Of a DNA stretch of 64,000 nucleotides, positions 38,209 to 47,868 are shown one piece after another (the first letter of the stretch is position 1; each line of letters begins with the position of its first letter). Origin of the DNA: Campylobacter concisus (lineage in GTDB: Bacteria > Campylobacterota > Campylobacteria > Campylobacterales > Campylobacteraceae); NCBI RefSeq assembly GCF_002092855.1, contig NZ_LVLC01000001.1, positions 765,938 to 829,937 of the forward strand, written 5' to 3'. The notes under the pieces were generated by a model, which saw nothing but the letters and a program-made list of their open reading frames with translations, was not told the DNA's origin and made no database searches. Both the position numbers and the translations under genes were made by a program.

Positions 38209-39327
38209 ATGCCCGCTGATTTAAACGATTATTTCAATAAAAAAAAGCCAGGTAATGACAACAGGGGCTCTAGTCAAAATAGCGACAAAGAGCCACCCTT
38301 CAAAAAGGACTTTAAAATGCCAAATTTGCCAAATGGTTTTGGTAAATTTGGAGCACTTGCCTATATTTTAATTGCAATTATTGCTATTTTTGCTATCACT
38401 CAGCCATTTAAAGTAATTCACTCAGGTGAAGTTGGCATAAAGTCTACAGCAGGTAAATACGAGCCAAATCCTTTGCAACCAGGCTTTCACTTCTTTTTAC
38501 CTTTTATCCAAGATATCATCATCGTGGATACCAGAGTTAGGATCATAAACTATACTTCTGGCGAGGATATGGGCGAATCAATGCAAAAATCATATCAAGG
38601 CGTTGGTGCTGGAATTTTACGCAAAAACTCTATTTCGGTACTCGATGCTAGAAATTTACCAGTTAGCATTGATATTACTGTACAATACCGTTTAAATCCG
38701 GAAAATGCTCCTCAAACTATTGCCTCTTGGGGTCTTAGCTGGGAGAGTAAGATTGTCGATCCTGTCGTTCGTGATGTAGTTCGTAGTATCGCTGGTAAAT
38801 ATACAGCAGAAGAGCTTCCAACAAAAAGAAACGACCTAGCAAGACAAATCGATGATGGCATAAGAAAAGACATCGACTCTCAGCCAAATAAGCCAGTTGA
38901 GCTTTTAACAGTACAACTTCGTGAGATCATCTTGCCTTCAAAGGTAAAAGAGCAAATAGAACGCGTTCAGATCGCAAAACAAGAAGCTGAAAGAACAAAA
39001 TACGAAGTAGAAAGAGCAAATCAAGAAGCCTTAAAACAAGCTGCACTTGCTGAAGGTACCGCTAAAGCTGCTATCATTGAAGCAAAAGGCAAGGCTGATG
39101 CCATTAAAATCGAGGCTGATGCGACTGCTTATGCAAACAAAGAGGTTGCAAAAAGCGTAGATCAAAATCTACTAAATTTAAAGCAGATCGAGACGCAAAA
39201 CAAATTTAACGAAGCTCTAAAAGAAAACAAAGATGCTAAAATTTTCTTAACACCTGGCGGAGCTGTGCCAAACATCTGGCTAGATACAAAAGATAAAACC
39301 AAAGCTAGCTCGGCAAGCGAAAGGTAA
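38209..39327 (+). CDS. Prohibitin/SPFH-domain membrane protein (HflK-like)
   Basis: A 372-residue protein with a polar N-terminus, one TM helix (about 45-64, FGALAYILIAIIAIFAITQPF), an SPFH/band-7 domain (IHSGEVGIKSTAGKYEPNPLQPGFHFFLPF onward) and a coiled coil rich in Ala, Glu and Lys (about 250-330). Prohibitin-like proteins form large membrane rings and protect or regulate FtsH. It follows ilvE after 17 bases with AAAGGAACGAA upstream. Confidence 0.88.
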   Translation: MPADLNDYFNKKKPGNDNRGSSQNSDKEPPFKKDFKMPNLPNGFGKFGALAYILIAIIAIFAITQPFKVIHSGEVGIKSTAGKYEPNPLQPGFHFFLPFIQDIIIVDTRVRIINYTSGEDMGESMQKSYQGVGAGILRKNSISVLDARNLPVSIDITVQYRLNPENAPQTIASWGLSWESKIVDPVVRDVVRSIAGKYTAEELPTKRNDLARQIDDGIRKDIDSQPNKPVELLTVQLREIILPSKVKEQIERVQIAKQEAERTKYEVERANQEALKQAALAEGTAKAAIIEAKGKADAIKIEADATAYANKEVAKSVDQNLLNLKQIETQNKFNEALKENKDAKIFLTPGGAVPNIWLDTKDKTKASSASER

Positions 39328-39330
39328 AAA

Positions 39331-40065
39331 ATGAACAGCGTAACAAAAAGCATAGACTGGCAAAAAGTTGGCGGATTGCTTCCAGTAGTGGTTTGCGATT
39401 ATGCCACAAACGAAGTTTTAATGCTTGCTTACATGAACGAAGAAGCACTAAATTTAAGTCTATCTAGCCGTTACGCTCACTACTTTTCACGCACCAAAAA
39501 TAGAATTTGGAAAAAAGGCGAAGAGAGCGGAAATACACAGGAGATAAAAGCTGTATTTCTAGACTGTGATAACGATACTTTGCTTTTAAAAGTGATTCAA
39601 AACGGAGGTGCAGCTTGTCACACTGGGGCAAGGTCGTGTTTTTTTAATAAGATAAATTTACAAGATAGTAAAATTTCGGATGCAAAAATCGAAGTTAAGA
39701 AACCAAATTACGGCATCCTTGACGAGCTTTATCACGTGATAGAAGATAGGAAGCTAAATGCCAACCCTGAGACTTCATATGTGGCAAGTCTTTTTAAAAA
39801 AGGCGAAAATCAAATTTTAAAGAAAGTTGGCGAAGAGGCTGGCGAATTTATAATGGCTGCAAAGGATCTTGGCTTTGCTAAAGCATTGGGCTCAAATGAA
39901 TTAAAAGCAAAAAATGATCTGATCTACGAAGCAGCCGATCTTTGCTTTCATGCACTTGTGGCACTTTCAGCCCACAATATCCATCCAGATGCTGTAAAAA
40001 ACGAACTTGCAAGGCGTTTTGGTATGAGCGGCATTGAAGAGAAAAGATCGCGAGATGTTAAATAG
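39331..40065 (+). CDS. hisI: Bifunctional phosphoribosyl-AMP cyclohydrolase / phosphoribosyl-ATP pyrophosphatase
   Basis: A 244-residue two-domain enzyme, also called HisIE. HisI (about 1-110) has [24 protein letters not shown] and the zinc/cyclohydrolase cysteines in DCDND and [14 protein letters not shown]. HisE (about 130-235) has [15 protein letters not shown] and [19 protein letters not shown]. It catalyses steps 2 and 3 of histidine synthesis. Three bases separate it from the prohibitin gene. Confidence 0.96.
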   Translation: MNSVTKSIDWQKVGGLLPVVVCDYATNEVLMLAYMNEEALNLSLSSRYAHYFSRTKNRIWKKGEESGNTQEIKAVFLDCDNDTLLLKVIQNGGAACHTGARSCFFNKINLQDSKISDAKIEVKKPNYGILDELYHVIEDRKLNANPETSYVASLFKKGENQILKKVGEEAGEFIMAAKDLGFAKALGSNELKAKNDLIYEAADLCFHALVALSAHNIHPDAVKNELARRFGMSGIEEKRSRDVK

Positions 40066-40585
40066 CATTAAGCACAACTTGCTTTTTGTATTGCAAAATG
40101 CAAAGCTCATTGATTTTTTAACCTATGGCTGGATATTTTTAGCATTTATACTAATTGTGCTTTTAGGAATTTTTATCGCGATAAAGTCGTGGTGGCAGAT
40201 AGGATTTTTATTTATTCTAGCTGGTTTTTTCGGACTTTTTGTAGGTAATTACTACGCAAACAAATATATAAATGAAAATTTAAGGCCAGTTAGCATAAGC
40301 AAAATAATAACCAAGCAGCTTCAATATGTTGATGCGTTAATGGTTGATTTTAATATTACAAATAATTCAAATAATGCACTTAGTGTCTGTAAAATCGAGC
40401 TTGACTTCTATCTAAGCTCAAGGCAAAATACGAAAGATTTTTTTAACTCGCTTAATCCATTTGCTAGAAAAAGAATCATCTTAAACGAGGAATTTTTGCC
40501 AAAGCAAAGCATTGAGATTAAAGAATTTGTCAATGATTTCGCATTTATAGATTACAATATCTCTAAAAAAGTGGAGTGTTTTTGA
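40055..40585 (+). CDS. DUF2393 family membrane protein (first of two)
   Basis: A 176-residue protein with two N-terminal TM helices (about 22-66: [18 protein letters not shown], then [20 protein letters not shown]) and a periplasmic beta-rich domain ([24 protein letters not shown]). I use the ATG at 40055, 11 bases inside hisI; a TTG at 40034 is the alternative. DUF2393 proteins are common in Campylobacter and Helicobacter; function unknown. Paralogous in layout to the next gene. Confidence 0.72.
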   Translation: MLNSIKHNLLFVLQNAKLIDFLTYGWIFLAFILIVLLGIFIAIKSWWQIGFLFILAGFFGLFVGNYYANKYINENLRPVSISKIITKQLQYVDALMVDFNITNNSNNALSVCKIELDFYLSSRQNTKDFFNSLNPFARKRIILNEEFLPKQSIEIKEFVNDFAFIDYNISKKVECF

Positions 40586-41136
40586 TGAGCTCAGCATATT
40601 TTACGATCGTTCATATTATCGTTCTTTTTGCGATTGCTCTACTTTCTATTTTGTTTCTTGTTCTTTCACTTAGAGCTGAGCGAAAGTTATTTTTATCACT
40701 ATTTTTTACAAACATTTTGGTCTCAACTACACTTGCTGTTTTTTTGATGCTAGTGCTTGATAAATATACAAAAAAAGGTATGCTCGAAAATGTAAAAAGT
40801 GAACGAATTTTACGAAATGAAAGTATTGTTTTTAAGGGGCAAGTGAGAAACATTGGTAAATTTACAATTAGCAACTGCACACTGACAGTCAAACTAATCA
40901 ATCAACCGCTAAATAAAAATGACCTTGGCGGTGAAGCATTTTTTAAGCCAAGTGGGCTTTCATTTTTCTCATGGGTTCTTGGCACAGATAAGGATGAGAG
41001 GCCAAATACAGTTGAATATAAATTTGATGTAGCCAAAAATTTACCAAAGCAAAAAAGCACACCATTTACCGTATATATGCCATATCCGCCTTACTTTAAA
41101 AATGGCATGAATATCACAAAACTAAATTGCTACTAA
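40585..41136 (+). CDS. DUF2393 family membrane protein (second of two)
   Basis: A 183-residue protein with two TM helices (about 7-29 and 37-57) and a periplasmic domain that starts VFKGQVRNIGKFTISNCTLTVKL, parallel to the first DUF2393 gene. The ATG at 40585 overlaps the preceding stop (TGATG) and has GGAG eight bases upstream; a GTG at 40576 is less likely. The pair probably act together at the membrane; no function is known. A convergent gap (41137-41255) follows without a clear terminator. Confidence 0.72.
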   Translation: MSSAYFTIVHIIVLFAIALLSILFLVLSLRAERKLFLSLFFTNILVSTTLAVFLMLVLDKYTKKGMLENVKSERILRNESIVFKGQVRNIGKFTISNCTLTVKLINQPLNKNDLGGEAFFKPSGLSFFSWVLGTDKDERPNTVEYKFDVAKNLPKQKSTPFTVYMPYPPYFKNGMNITKLNCY

Positions 41137-41255
41137 TCAAGTTAAAGCAAAATTTTACAAATTTCATAGGATAAAACGCTAAGTCTTGGTTTGATTTTAG
41201 ATTAAATTTTATCTTTTTAGCATCTGCAATAAACACGATTTTTTAAGATAAAGAT

Positions 41256-41918
41256 TTAAAAAGTACAAAGTATATCAAGTAGCCTGCCCAATTTTTGTAG
41301 GTCATTTAAAAAGAGCTGCTTTGTCTTTTGTGTAAATTCTTTTGCTTCTTCTAGGATTTTAGTCTCGGCTATATTATAAACAAACTCTTTTTTTAGGATC
41401 TTTGAACCTTTTTTATAAAAGAAATTTGCATCTATTAAGCTTGCAAAAAAGCTATCATCTCTTAAATAATAGTTTGTTGCCACATTTATATGCACTGGCT
41501 TTTGTAACAAAAAATCACCACAAATACTATTTTGTGAGCTAAATTTAACACTCTCAAGCACATCGGGCCTTATCTCATAAAATTTTATCTCATTAGCTTT
41601 TTTTAAAGCTAATATATCTCTTGATTTATTTAAATTTATAGAGTTGTTATTTACTTCAAGTACATTTATAGTACCCTTTGCAAGCGAATAAGCATTTAAA
41701 ATCTTATCTTCTGCTAAAAAATTTACTATACCAAAAAATGGCACACTAGTATTTTGTTCTGTAAAATTTTGAGCAGTTTTTATTTGTAGCTGCTGTTTTG
41801 TGCCATTTATCTCATAGTAGCTTACGTAAATAGAAATTTCATCTTTTTTGCTTGGACTCTTTTGTGAGCAACCACTAAAAAATATTGCAACAAGCAAAAA
41901 AATGGCTAAATTTTTCAC
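41256..41918 (-). CDS. Putative lipoprotein, unknown function
   Basis: A 220-residue protein with a lipoprotein signal: NLAIFLLVAIFFSGC, lipobox Cys17. The mature part is mixed alpha/beta without a recognised domain, with a Cys-containing segment SSQNSICGDFLL and a C-terminal KQLFLNDLQKLGRLLDILC. It overlaps purF by four bases (ATGA) and so is translated with it, but a link to purine synthesis is not evident. Confidence 0.65.
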   Translation of the reverse strand: MKNLAIFLLVAIFFSGCSQKSPSKKDEISIYVSYYEINGTKQQLQIKTAQNFTEQNTSVPFFGIVNFLAEDKILNAYSLAKGTINVLEVNNNSINLNKSRDILALKKANEIKFYEIRPDVLESVKFSSQNSICGDFLLQKPVHINVATNYYLRDDSFFASLIDANFFYKKGSKILKKEFVYNIAETKILEEAKEFTQKTKQLFLNDLQKLGRLLDILCTF

Positions 41919-43252
41919 TTTATGAAATAGTCACCATCAAAGCTTACAAGCGAATATTTTCGCTCATTACCGATACTTTCTTTAAGTTCGTCTATACTTA
42001 AAAATTCTAAGCTATCTGCACCGATATATTCTCTTACTTCCTCTGCATTTTTTTTAGAGCTTATTAACTCTTCAAAGCTTGGCGTATCAATGCCATATCG
42101 CTCAGGGTATTTAAGCTCAGGGCAAGCGACTCTAAAATGAATCTCTTTAGCGCCCGCATGTCTTAAAAGATCAACCACTTTTTTTGAAGTAGTACCGCGA
42201 ACGATACTATCATCGATAACAACGATACTTTTACCTTTTAGAACCGATGACATCGGATTAAGTTTTAGCTTGACTTTTAAATTCCTCATCTCTTGGCTTG
42301 GCTCGATAAAGGTTCTACCCACATAGTGGTTTCTAGTGATAGCTAGCTCAAATGGGATTTTGCTCTCATTTGCGTACCCAAGCGCTGCTGGTACTCCGCT
42401 ATCTGGTACAGGTACGACGAAATCTGCTTTAATTTTGCTCTTTTTAGCTAGTACTTCACCCATTTTTTTTCTAACTTCATAGACGCTTTTACCTTCTATC
42501 ACGCTATCTGGGCGAGCAAAATATATATACTCGAAGGCGCAAACTCTAGGCTCTGGCTCAAAAATTTGTAGGCTTTGAAACTCACTTTTTCCATGTTCAA
42601 AAACTATCATCTCGCCAGGCCTGATATCTCTTATAAAACTAGCCCCCACAAGATCAAAAGCACAAGTCTCGCTAGCTACGATATATCCACCATCTTTTAG
42701 CCTGCCAAGACTTAGTGGTCTAACACCCCAGCGATCTCTTATGGCAAAGGTTTTATGGCGTGACTGGATAAGCAGACAATAAGCACCTTTTATCTTATCA
42801 AGTGCCGCGATAATACGGTCCTGCAAGTGTTTACTATGATTTCTTGCAATTAGATGGATGATATTTTCAGTATCCATATTTGTCTGAAATATCGCACCAT
42901 CCTTAATAAGCTCATCTCTAACCTCATCTTTATTTACCAAATTTCCATTATGGACGATTGAAATTTGTCCCAAAGAGTAATTAGCGGCTATTGGCTGGGC
43001 GTCACGACCTGAGTTTTTACCAGCAGTTGCATAGCGGTTGTGACCAATAGCCATATCACCTTTTAGTGATCTTAAAATTTCTTCATTAAAGACCTCTGTA
43101 ACTAGGCCATTACCCTTGTGAGTAGAAATTTCTCCGTCATCACAAACACTAATGCCACTCGCCTCTTGGCCGCGATGCTGCATAGAAAATAACGCATAAT
43201 AGGCAGTCTTTGCTGCATCTTTAGAATTTATAATACCAACTATTGCACACAT
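41915..43252 (-). CDS. purF: Amidophosphoribosyltransferase
   Basis: A 445-residue enzyme. Removal of Met exposes Cys2 as N-terminal nucleophile (MCAIVGIINS) of the class II glutamine amidotransferase domain, with QHRGQEASGIS and GHNRYATAG. The phosphoribosyltransferase domain has the PRPP loop KSIVVIDDSIVRGTTSKK. First committed step of purine synthesis. AAAGGAAAAAA precedes the ATG. The upstream neighbour is a frameshifted gene ending 10 bases before. Confidence 0.97.
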   Translation of the reverse strand: MCAIVGIINSKDAAKTAYYALFSMQHRGQEASGISVCDDGEISTHKGNGLVTEVFNEEILRSLKGDMAIGHNRYATAGKNSGRDAQPIAANYSLGQISIVHNGNLVNKDEVRDELIKDGAIFQTNMDTENIIHLIARNHSKHLQDRIIAALDKIKGAYCLLIQSRHKTFAIRDRWGVRPLSLGRLKDGGYIVASETCAFDLVGASFIRDIRPGEMIVFEHGKSEFQSLQIFEPEPRVCAFEYIYFARPDSVIEGKSVYEVRKKMGEVLAKKSKIKADFVVPVPDSGVPAALGYANESKIPFELAITRNHYVGRTFIEPSQEMRNLKVKLKLNPMSSVLKGKSIVVIDDSIVRGTTSKKVVDLLRHAGAKEIHFRVACPELKYPERYGIDTPSFEELISSKKNAEEVREYIGADSLEFLSIDELKESIGNERKYSLVSFDGDYFIK

Positions 43253-43261
43253 TTTTTTCCT

Positions 43262-43569
43262 TTAGTTTTCATCATCTTTGTAAATTTCAAGAACATTTTT
43301 GTAGTTAAACTTGATCTCATCGCCAGCATTTAAACAGCCTTTTGAAATAGTTCATTGTCTAAAATGCCGGTAAATTCGCCTTTATTTGTCTCACTAACGA
43401 CTACCCACATGCGCTCAACCTGATCAAATTCATCATCTTCAAATCTAAATATAAGCTTTACTATATCGCCAGTTCTTAAATTTTGACGCTTTTCACGCTC
43501 TGGCAAGTAGAATTTATCACCAAATTCTAGCTTATAGCTTTCTATATCATCAAGCTCAAATTTAATCAT
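43262..43569 (-). pseudogene. DUF2314-like gene with a one-base frameshift near its 3' end
   Basis: The frame from the ATG at 43569 (overlapping the dapB stop) gives about 79 residues with RTGDIVKLIFRF, ERMWVVVSE and GEFTGILDNELF, a pattern I associate with DUF2314. It then ends abruptly as FQKAV at 43330. Immediately after, the next frame continues with CLNAGDEIKFNYKNVLEI and stops at 43262, ten bases before purF, a natural family-like C-terminus. Adding one A to the AAAA run (T run 43340-43343) joins the two. So this is either a recent frameshift or a sequencing error. Confidence 0.65.
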
Positions 43570-44332
43570 CAAGCCCTAAACTATCGTCTATCGAGTAAAG
43601 GCCACTATTTTGATCTTTTAGCCAAATGGCAGCCCTGATCGCACCTTTTGAAAAGGTTGCCCTACTCGTTGCGGTGTGATTTAGCTCAATAAATTCGCCG
43701 TCATTATAAAAGCCAACCGTATGGCGACCGACTACATCGCCACCACGAAGCGCCATGACTGCGATCTCGTCCTTGCTTCTTTCGCCCACCATGCCAGCTC
43801 TACCAGTGACTAAAACATCTTTTAAATTTAGATCCCTAGCCTCAGCCACGCAACCAGCTAAGGTCATTGCTGTGCCGCTTGGAGCGTCCTTTTTGTGCCT
43901 ATGGTGTTGCTCTACTATCTCTATGTCAAATTCTCTTAATGTTTTTGAAGCGATCCTTGCAAGGCGGTTTAGTACAGCTACGCCCAAACTCATATTTGTT
44001 GCGTAAAGAATAGGCATAGCTCCCGATGCTAGGTGAAGTAAGTTTTTATCTTCGTTATCTAACCCGGTCGTACCGATAACTAGTGGTTTTGGATTGGTTC
44101 TAGCGTAGTTTAGCAATGCCATTGTCGCCTCTTTTTGACTAAAGTCGATTATCACATCGCATGCTTCAAAAAATTTAGCAAAGTCATTTGTCAAAAGATC
44201 GCTACTTAAATTTTCAACTTGATTTTTTTGGCTAAAAGCGATGCTTAAAGTGGCATCTTTTTCATCTTTTAAACAAAAAATGATACTTTGAGCCATCTTT
44301 CCACTAGCACCATAAAGGCCTATTTTTACCAA
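43562..44332 (-). CDS. dapB: 4-hydroxy-tetrahydrodipicolinate reductase
   Basis: A 256-residue enzyme of lysine and diaminopimelate synthesis. The N-terminal nucleotide site is [14 protein letters not shown]; the catalytic motif [15 protein letters not shown] carries the acid/base His pair and Lys; the central [15 protein letters not shown] and VIGTTGL are typical. The upstream gap contains the trxB terminator, so it likely has its own promoter at 44333-44430. The adjacent dapB-purF order matches C. jejuni as I recall. Confidence 0.97.
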   Translation of the reverse strand: MVKIGLYGASGKMAQSIIFCLKDEKDATLSIAFSQKNQVENLSSDLLTNDFAKFFEACDVIIDFSQKEATMALLNYARTNPKPLVIGTTGLDNEDKNLLHLASGAMPILYATNMSLGVAVLNRLARIASKTLREFDIEIVEQHHRHKKDAPSGTAMTLAGCVAEARDLNLKDVLVTGRAGMVGERSKDEIAVMALRGGDVVGRHTVGFYNDGEFIELNHTATSRATFSKGAIRAAIWLKDQNSGLYSIDDSLGLDD

Positions 44333-44433
44333 AATTTATCCTTTGATTTTTGATTGAAATTTAACATAAAATTTATTATAGATAGATTACAAATAGTCTT
44401 TAAAAATACGTATAAAATCAAAAAAATTTAATA

Positions 44434-44475
44434 GAAAAAAAGAAGAAAAATTTAGCCAAAAATTTGGCTAAATTT
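44434..44475 (-). terminator. Rho-independent terminator of trxB
   Basis: A near-perfect 28-base palindrome, AAATTTAGCCAAA / TTTGGCTAAATTT (arms 44448-44460 and 44463-44475), six bases after the trxB stop, followed on the minus strand by TTCTTCTTTTTTT. It ends the thioredoxin transcription unit before dapB. Confidence 0.88.
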
Positions 44476-44480
44476 AAGTA

Positions 44481-45419
44481 TTAATGTAAGCTTTCTATGT
44501 AACTCATAGCACTAAGTGCAGCCACTGCGCCATCACCTGCAGCTACTATAACTTGCTTTGGAGCGTCCTCTCTAATGTCGCCTGCTACAAAGAGTCCATT
44601 CAGGCTGGTTTGCATCTTAAGGTTTGTCTTAACCTGTCCGCCATCTACCATATCGCAGATAAATTTGCCATTTTCATCTTTTAAAATTTCGTTATTTACA
44701 TTTAGTCCGACAAAGGTAAAAATTCCTGGCACATCAAGCACACGCTCACCATTTTTGGTATCAAGCACGATCTTTGTTAGGCCCATTTTATCGCCAAGCG
44801 CCTCTTTTATCGTCGCACTTGTTATGAACTCGATCTTCTCATTTTTTCTAGCTTTTTCAACGGTCGTAGGTGCTGCTCTAAACTCGTCACGCCTATGAAT
44901 TAGATAGACTTTTGAGCAGATATTCGCTAGGTAAAGTGCCTCTTCAACAGCCGTATCACCACCGCCAAGAACAGCTACTTCTTTGTTTTTGTAAAAGAAG
45001 CCATCGCATGTTGCGCATGTGCTTACGCCTTTGCCAAAGAACTCATCTTCACCCTTAAAGCCAGCACGTCTTGGTGTTGAGCCAGTCGCTACGATGACAG
45101 CCTTTGCCTGCTCGCTCTTGCCACCTTCAAGTAAAATTTCAAAGCTACCATCGCTATTTTTTCTAACACCAACGACGTTTGCCCACTTATGAACTAGTCC
45201 AAATGCGCTGCACTGCTTCCACCAAGTGCTCATAAAGTCAAAGCCACTCTCGCCAGGTGCTTTTTGACCTGGGTAGTTTTCTATCTCTGAGCTAGAGGTG
45301 ATCTGACCGCCAGGCTCGCCTTTTTCAAACATTACAACATTTTTTAGTCCGCCTCTAGTGGCGTAAAGTCCGGCGCTTAGTCCTGCTGGACCGCCTCCGA
45401 TGATTGCTAAATCAAGCAT
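44481..45419 (-). CDS. trxB: Thioredoxin reductase
   Basis: A 312-residue flavoprotein. It has the FAD motif [15 protein letters not shown], redox Cys135-Ala-Thr-Cys138 in [10 protein letters not shown], the NADPH motif [16 protein letters not shown] and the C-terminal FAD contact [16 protein letters not shown]. It reduces thioredoxin with NADPH. It is preceded by a small membrane gene and by trxA on the same strand and ended by a clear terminator. Confidence 0.98.
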   Translation of the reverse strand: MLDLAIIGGGPAGLSAGLYATRGGLKNVVMFEKGEPGGQITSSSEIENYPGQKAPGESGFDFMSTWWKQCSAFGLVHKWANVVGVRKNSDGSFEILLEGGKSEQAKAVIVATGSTPRRAGFKGEDEFFGKGVSTCATCDGFFYKNKEVAVLGGGDTAVEEALYLANICSKVYLIHRRDEFRAAPTTVEKARKNEKIEFITSATIKEALGDKMGLTKIVLDTKNGERVLDVPGIFTFVGLNVNNEILKDENGKFICDMVDGGQVKTNLKMQTSLNGLFVAGDIREDAPKQVIVAAGDGAVAALSAMSYIESLH

Positions 45420-45428
45420 AAATTTCCT

Positions 45429-45875
45429 TTATTCTAAAACATTTATGGGCGAATTTTGTTTATAAATTTCACCCCTTTGATGAACTATCTCAACACTACT
45501 TGGAAGTTTTGTAATGCTCAAATTTCGCATCAGCTCCAAGACCGTATTAATATCTGAGCTTATATATTTTAGTGTTGAGTTTGACTCATATCTTTTTTGA
45601 AAGATATCGATTGCCACAACTGTTTCATTTTTGATTGGTAAAATTTCGTCTAATTTTGATTGATTTGAGCTGAAGATTAAAAGCGTGTATTTTGGCTCTT
45701 TTGGAGTGAAAATTTCGCTTTTTTCGTAAAAAACTAGCTTCGCAAAATCAACAAATTTATATTGTGAAAAACGATAGTTGCTATACGCAAATGCAGCTGC
45801 TATCATAGCTGCACCAAAAAATGAACCAAATATATATGTAAGAGGAAGTAGGCTTCCTCTTCTTTTTTCGCTCAT
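45429..45875 (-). CDS. Single-span membrane protein between trxA and trxB
   Basis: A 148-residue protein with one N-terminal TM helix (about 11-31, PLTYIFGSFFGAAMIAAAFAYS) and a periplasmic part (YTLLIFSSNQSKLDEILPIK; SSDINTVLELMRNLSITKLPSSVEIVHQRGEIY) that reads like a thioredoxin-like strand-helix layout but has no CxxC. Its start overlaps the trxA stop by one base and it ends nine bases before trxB. No family recognised; the placement suggests a link to thiol redox, which is only inference. Confidence 0.65.
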   Translation of the reverse strand: MSEKRRGSLLPLTYIFGSFFGAAMIAAAFAYSNYRFSQYKFVDFAKLVFYEKSEIFTPKEPKYTLLIFSSNQSKLDEILPIKNETVVAIDIFQKRYESNSTLKYISSDINTVLELMRNLSITKLPSSVEIVHQRGEIYKQNSPINVLE

Positions 45876-46189
45876 TAAAGAAGCGAATTTAGTTTGTCAG
45901 TTAAGGCTTGTTTTGACTGCGCACCGACCATTTGCTCAACTAGCTCGCCATTTTTGAAAAATAGCAATGTTGGGATCGATCTGATGCCAAACTCAACTGC
46001 AAGATCTTGTACTTCATCAGTATTTACCTTGCAAATTTTTGCTTTACTATCAAAGTCTTCAGCAAGCTCTTCGATCACTGGAGCTAGCATACGGCAAGGT
46101 CCGCACCATGGAGCCCAAAAGTCTACTAAAGCAACGCCTTCTTTTGTAACATCAAAATTTTCTTTTGTAAGTTCGATGTATTTTCCCAT
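45875..46189 (-). CDS. trxA: Thioredoxin
   Basis: A 104-residue thioredoxin with active site Trp28-Cys29-Gly-Pro-Cys32 (FWAPWCGPCRM) and cis-Pro in RSIPTLLFF. I start at MGKYIELTKENF (46189), preceded by AAGGAG; an in-frame ATG ten codons upstream lies within the AT-rich leader and would add a non-family extension. General cytoplasmic disulfide reductant, and electron donor to Bcp. Confidence 0.97.
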   Translation of the reverse strand: MGKYIELTKENFDVTKEGVALVDFWAPWCGPCRMLAPVIEELAEDFDSKAKICKVNTDEVQDLAVEFGIRSIPTLLFFKNGELVEQMVGAQSKQALTDKLNSLL

Positions 46190-46262
46190 TTTTTTCTCCT
46201 TATTTTTAAAATGTAGCAATTATACAAATTAAATTTAAATTTTATCTAAATAATAAATTTTA

Positions 46263-46604
46263 TTATAAACTAATATTTTCTATCAACTCTAAATTTTCAT
46301 TTTTTATAACTAGTAAATCGACTTGAAAATCTCTATTTGGCTCATTTTTCATCATATAAAAATTTATAGTTTTTAAAATTTTTATATATTTTGCCTTATT
46401 TAGTCTATACTCTGCTTCATATTCTCCGCTAGTTGCTTTTACCTCTATGAAGTGTAAAATTTTATCACTACTTAGTGCGATAATGTCAATCTCGCCAAAT
46501 TTAGAGTGAAAATTTCTCTCTAAAATGACAAAACCAAGCTTTTGTAAAAATTCACACGCCCTATCTTCGGAGCTTTTGCCAAAGAGATACTCTTTTAGCC
46601 CCAA
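46263..46604 (-). CDS. UPF0102 / YraN family endonuclease-fold protein
   Basis: A 113-residue protein with the restriction-endonuclease-like core: SEDRACEFLQKLGFVILERNF, then GEIDIIALSSD and FIEVKA, the E-D-ExK active-site pattern. Function of YraN proteins is not settled. It follows hom after one base, so it is part of the same transcription unit. The gap to trxA (about 70 bases) probably carries the trxA promoter. Confidence 0.88.
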   Translation of the reverse strand: MGLKEYLFGKSSEDRACEFLQKLGFVILERNFHSKFGEIDIIALSSDKILHFIEVKATSGEYEAEYRLNKAKYIKILKTINFYMMKNEPNRDFQVDLLVIKNENLELIENISL

Positions 46605-46605
46605 G

Positions 46606-47868
46606 CTACTCCTCGATCCTCATCATAAATGGCTCTTCTTTTATATACTCTTGCTCTTTTAAAATTTCAATTGTCCTTCTTACATCAGCCTCAAGACTCG
46701 TATGTGTCGTAAAAAACAATACCGCAAATTCGCTCTCATCTTTTGGTTTTTGAAGTATGCTATCGATCGATAAGTTATTTTCACTCATTAAATTTGTAAT
46801 CTTTGCTAGCACGCCCATTTTGTCTTCAACTTTTAACCTAAAGTAGTACTTCGTCTTTATCCTATCGCGATCAAGTAGTTCAAGCGTATTTAATTCAAAC
46901 GGTGCTTTATATCCAAGCATCGGCGATTTGCTATCTCTTGCGATGTCGATAAGATCGCTGATAACTGCACTTGCCGTTGCATCGCCACCAGCTCCAGGTC
47001 CATAGTACATCGTCTCGCCAACGACCTCGCCAACGACACTGATCGCATTTGTCACACCGCTTGCCTTTGCTATCATTTTATTTTGCGGCACAAGTGCTGG
47101 ATGCACACGTAGTTCGATTTTACCCTCGCTTTTTTTGGCAATTGCTAGAAGTTTTATTGAGTATTCGAAATCTTTTGCGAAAAATATATCTTCAGGCGTA
47201 ATACCTTGTATTCCTTCGATCAAAATATCCTCTGGATCGCCGTGCACACCGTATGCGATGCTTGCCAGTATAAGAAGCTTATGAGCCGTATCAAAGCCAC
47301 CCACATCAAAAGTAGGATCAGCCTCAGCGTATCCGAGCTCTTGCGCCTTTTTAAGTGCGTCTTTAAAATTTGAGCCCTCGTCCATCATCGAGGTTAGGAT
47401 AAAGTTACTAGTTCCGTTTAGTATGCCATTTATACTAACGATGTGGTTTGCGCTTAAGCCTTCTCTTAAGGCTCTAATGATCGGTACGCCACCAGCCACG
47501 CTTGCTTCAAAGCCAAATGGTATATTTTTGGCTAAATTTTGCAAAGCATATCTGTGATAGGCCAGAAGTGCTTTGTTTGCGGTCACGACTGCTTTTTTTC
47601 GCTTTAAAATTTCACTCACAACCCTAAAAGGCTCTTCCACACCACCCATAAGTTCGACAAAAACATCGATATCATCGCGGTTTATGACGCTATTTATGTC
47701 GTCAGTCAAAGGGATACCAGCATCTCTTTTTTTATTTAAATTTCTGACCACTCCAACGACTGGTACGATCTCCTCGCCACTTCTTGCTGCGATTAGCTTT
47801 TTATTTTTTAGTAAAATTTTAGCAACTGACTCGCCAACTGTTCCAACGCCCAATATCGCTACATTCAT
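46606..47868 (-). CDS. hom: Homoserine dehydrogenase
   Basis: A 420-residue enzyme. The N-terminal NAD(P) site is ILGVGTVGESVAKIL, the catalytic region GGVPIIRALREGLSANHI with NGTSNFILTSM and AEADPTFDVGG DTAHKL-type residues, and an ACT regulatory domain occupies about 345-420 (YYFRLKVEDKMGVLAKITNLM). It directs aspartate semialdehyde to threonine and methionine. It overlaps the aminotransferase gene by four bases. Confidence 0.97.
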   Translation of the reverse strand: MNVAILGVGTVGESVAKILLKNKKLIAARSGEEIVPVVGVVRNLNKKRDAGIPLTDDINSVINRDDIDVFVELMGGVEEPFRVVSEILKRKKAVVTANKALLAYHRYALQNLAKNIPFGFEASVAGGVPIIRALREGLSANHIVSINGILNGTSNFILTSMMDEGSNFKDALKKAQELGYAEADPTFDVGGFDTAHKLLILASIAYGVHGDPEDILIEGIQGITPEDIFFAKDFEYSIKLLAIAKKSEGKIELRVHPALVPQNKMIAKASGVTNAISVVGEVVGETMYYGPGAGGDATASAVISDLIDIARDSKSPMLGYKAPFELNTLELLDRDRIKTKYYFRLKVEDKMGVLAKITNLMSENNLSIDSILQKPKDESEFAVLFFTTHTSLEADVRRTIEILKEQEYIKEEPFMMRIEE

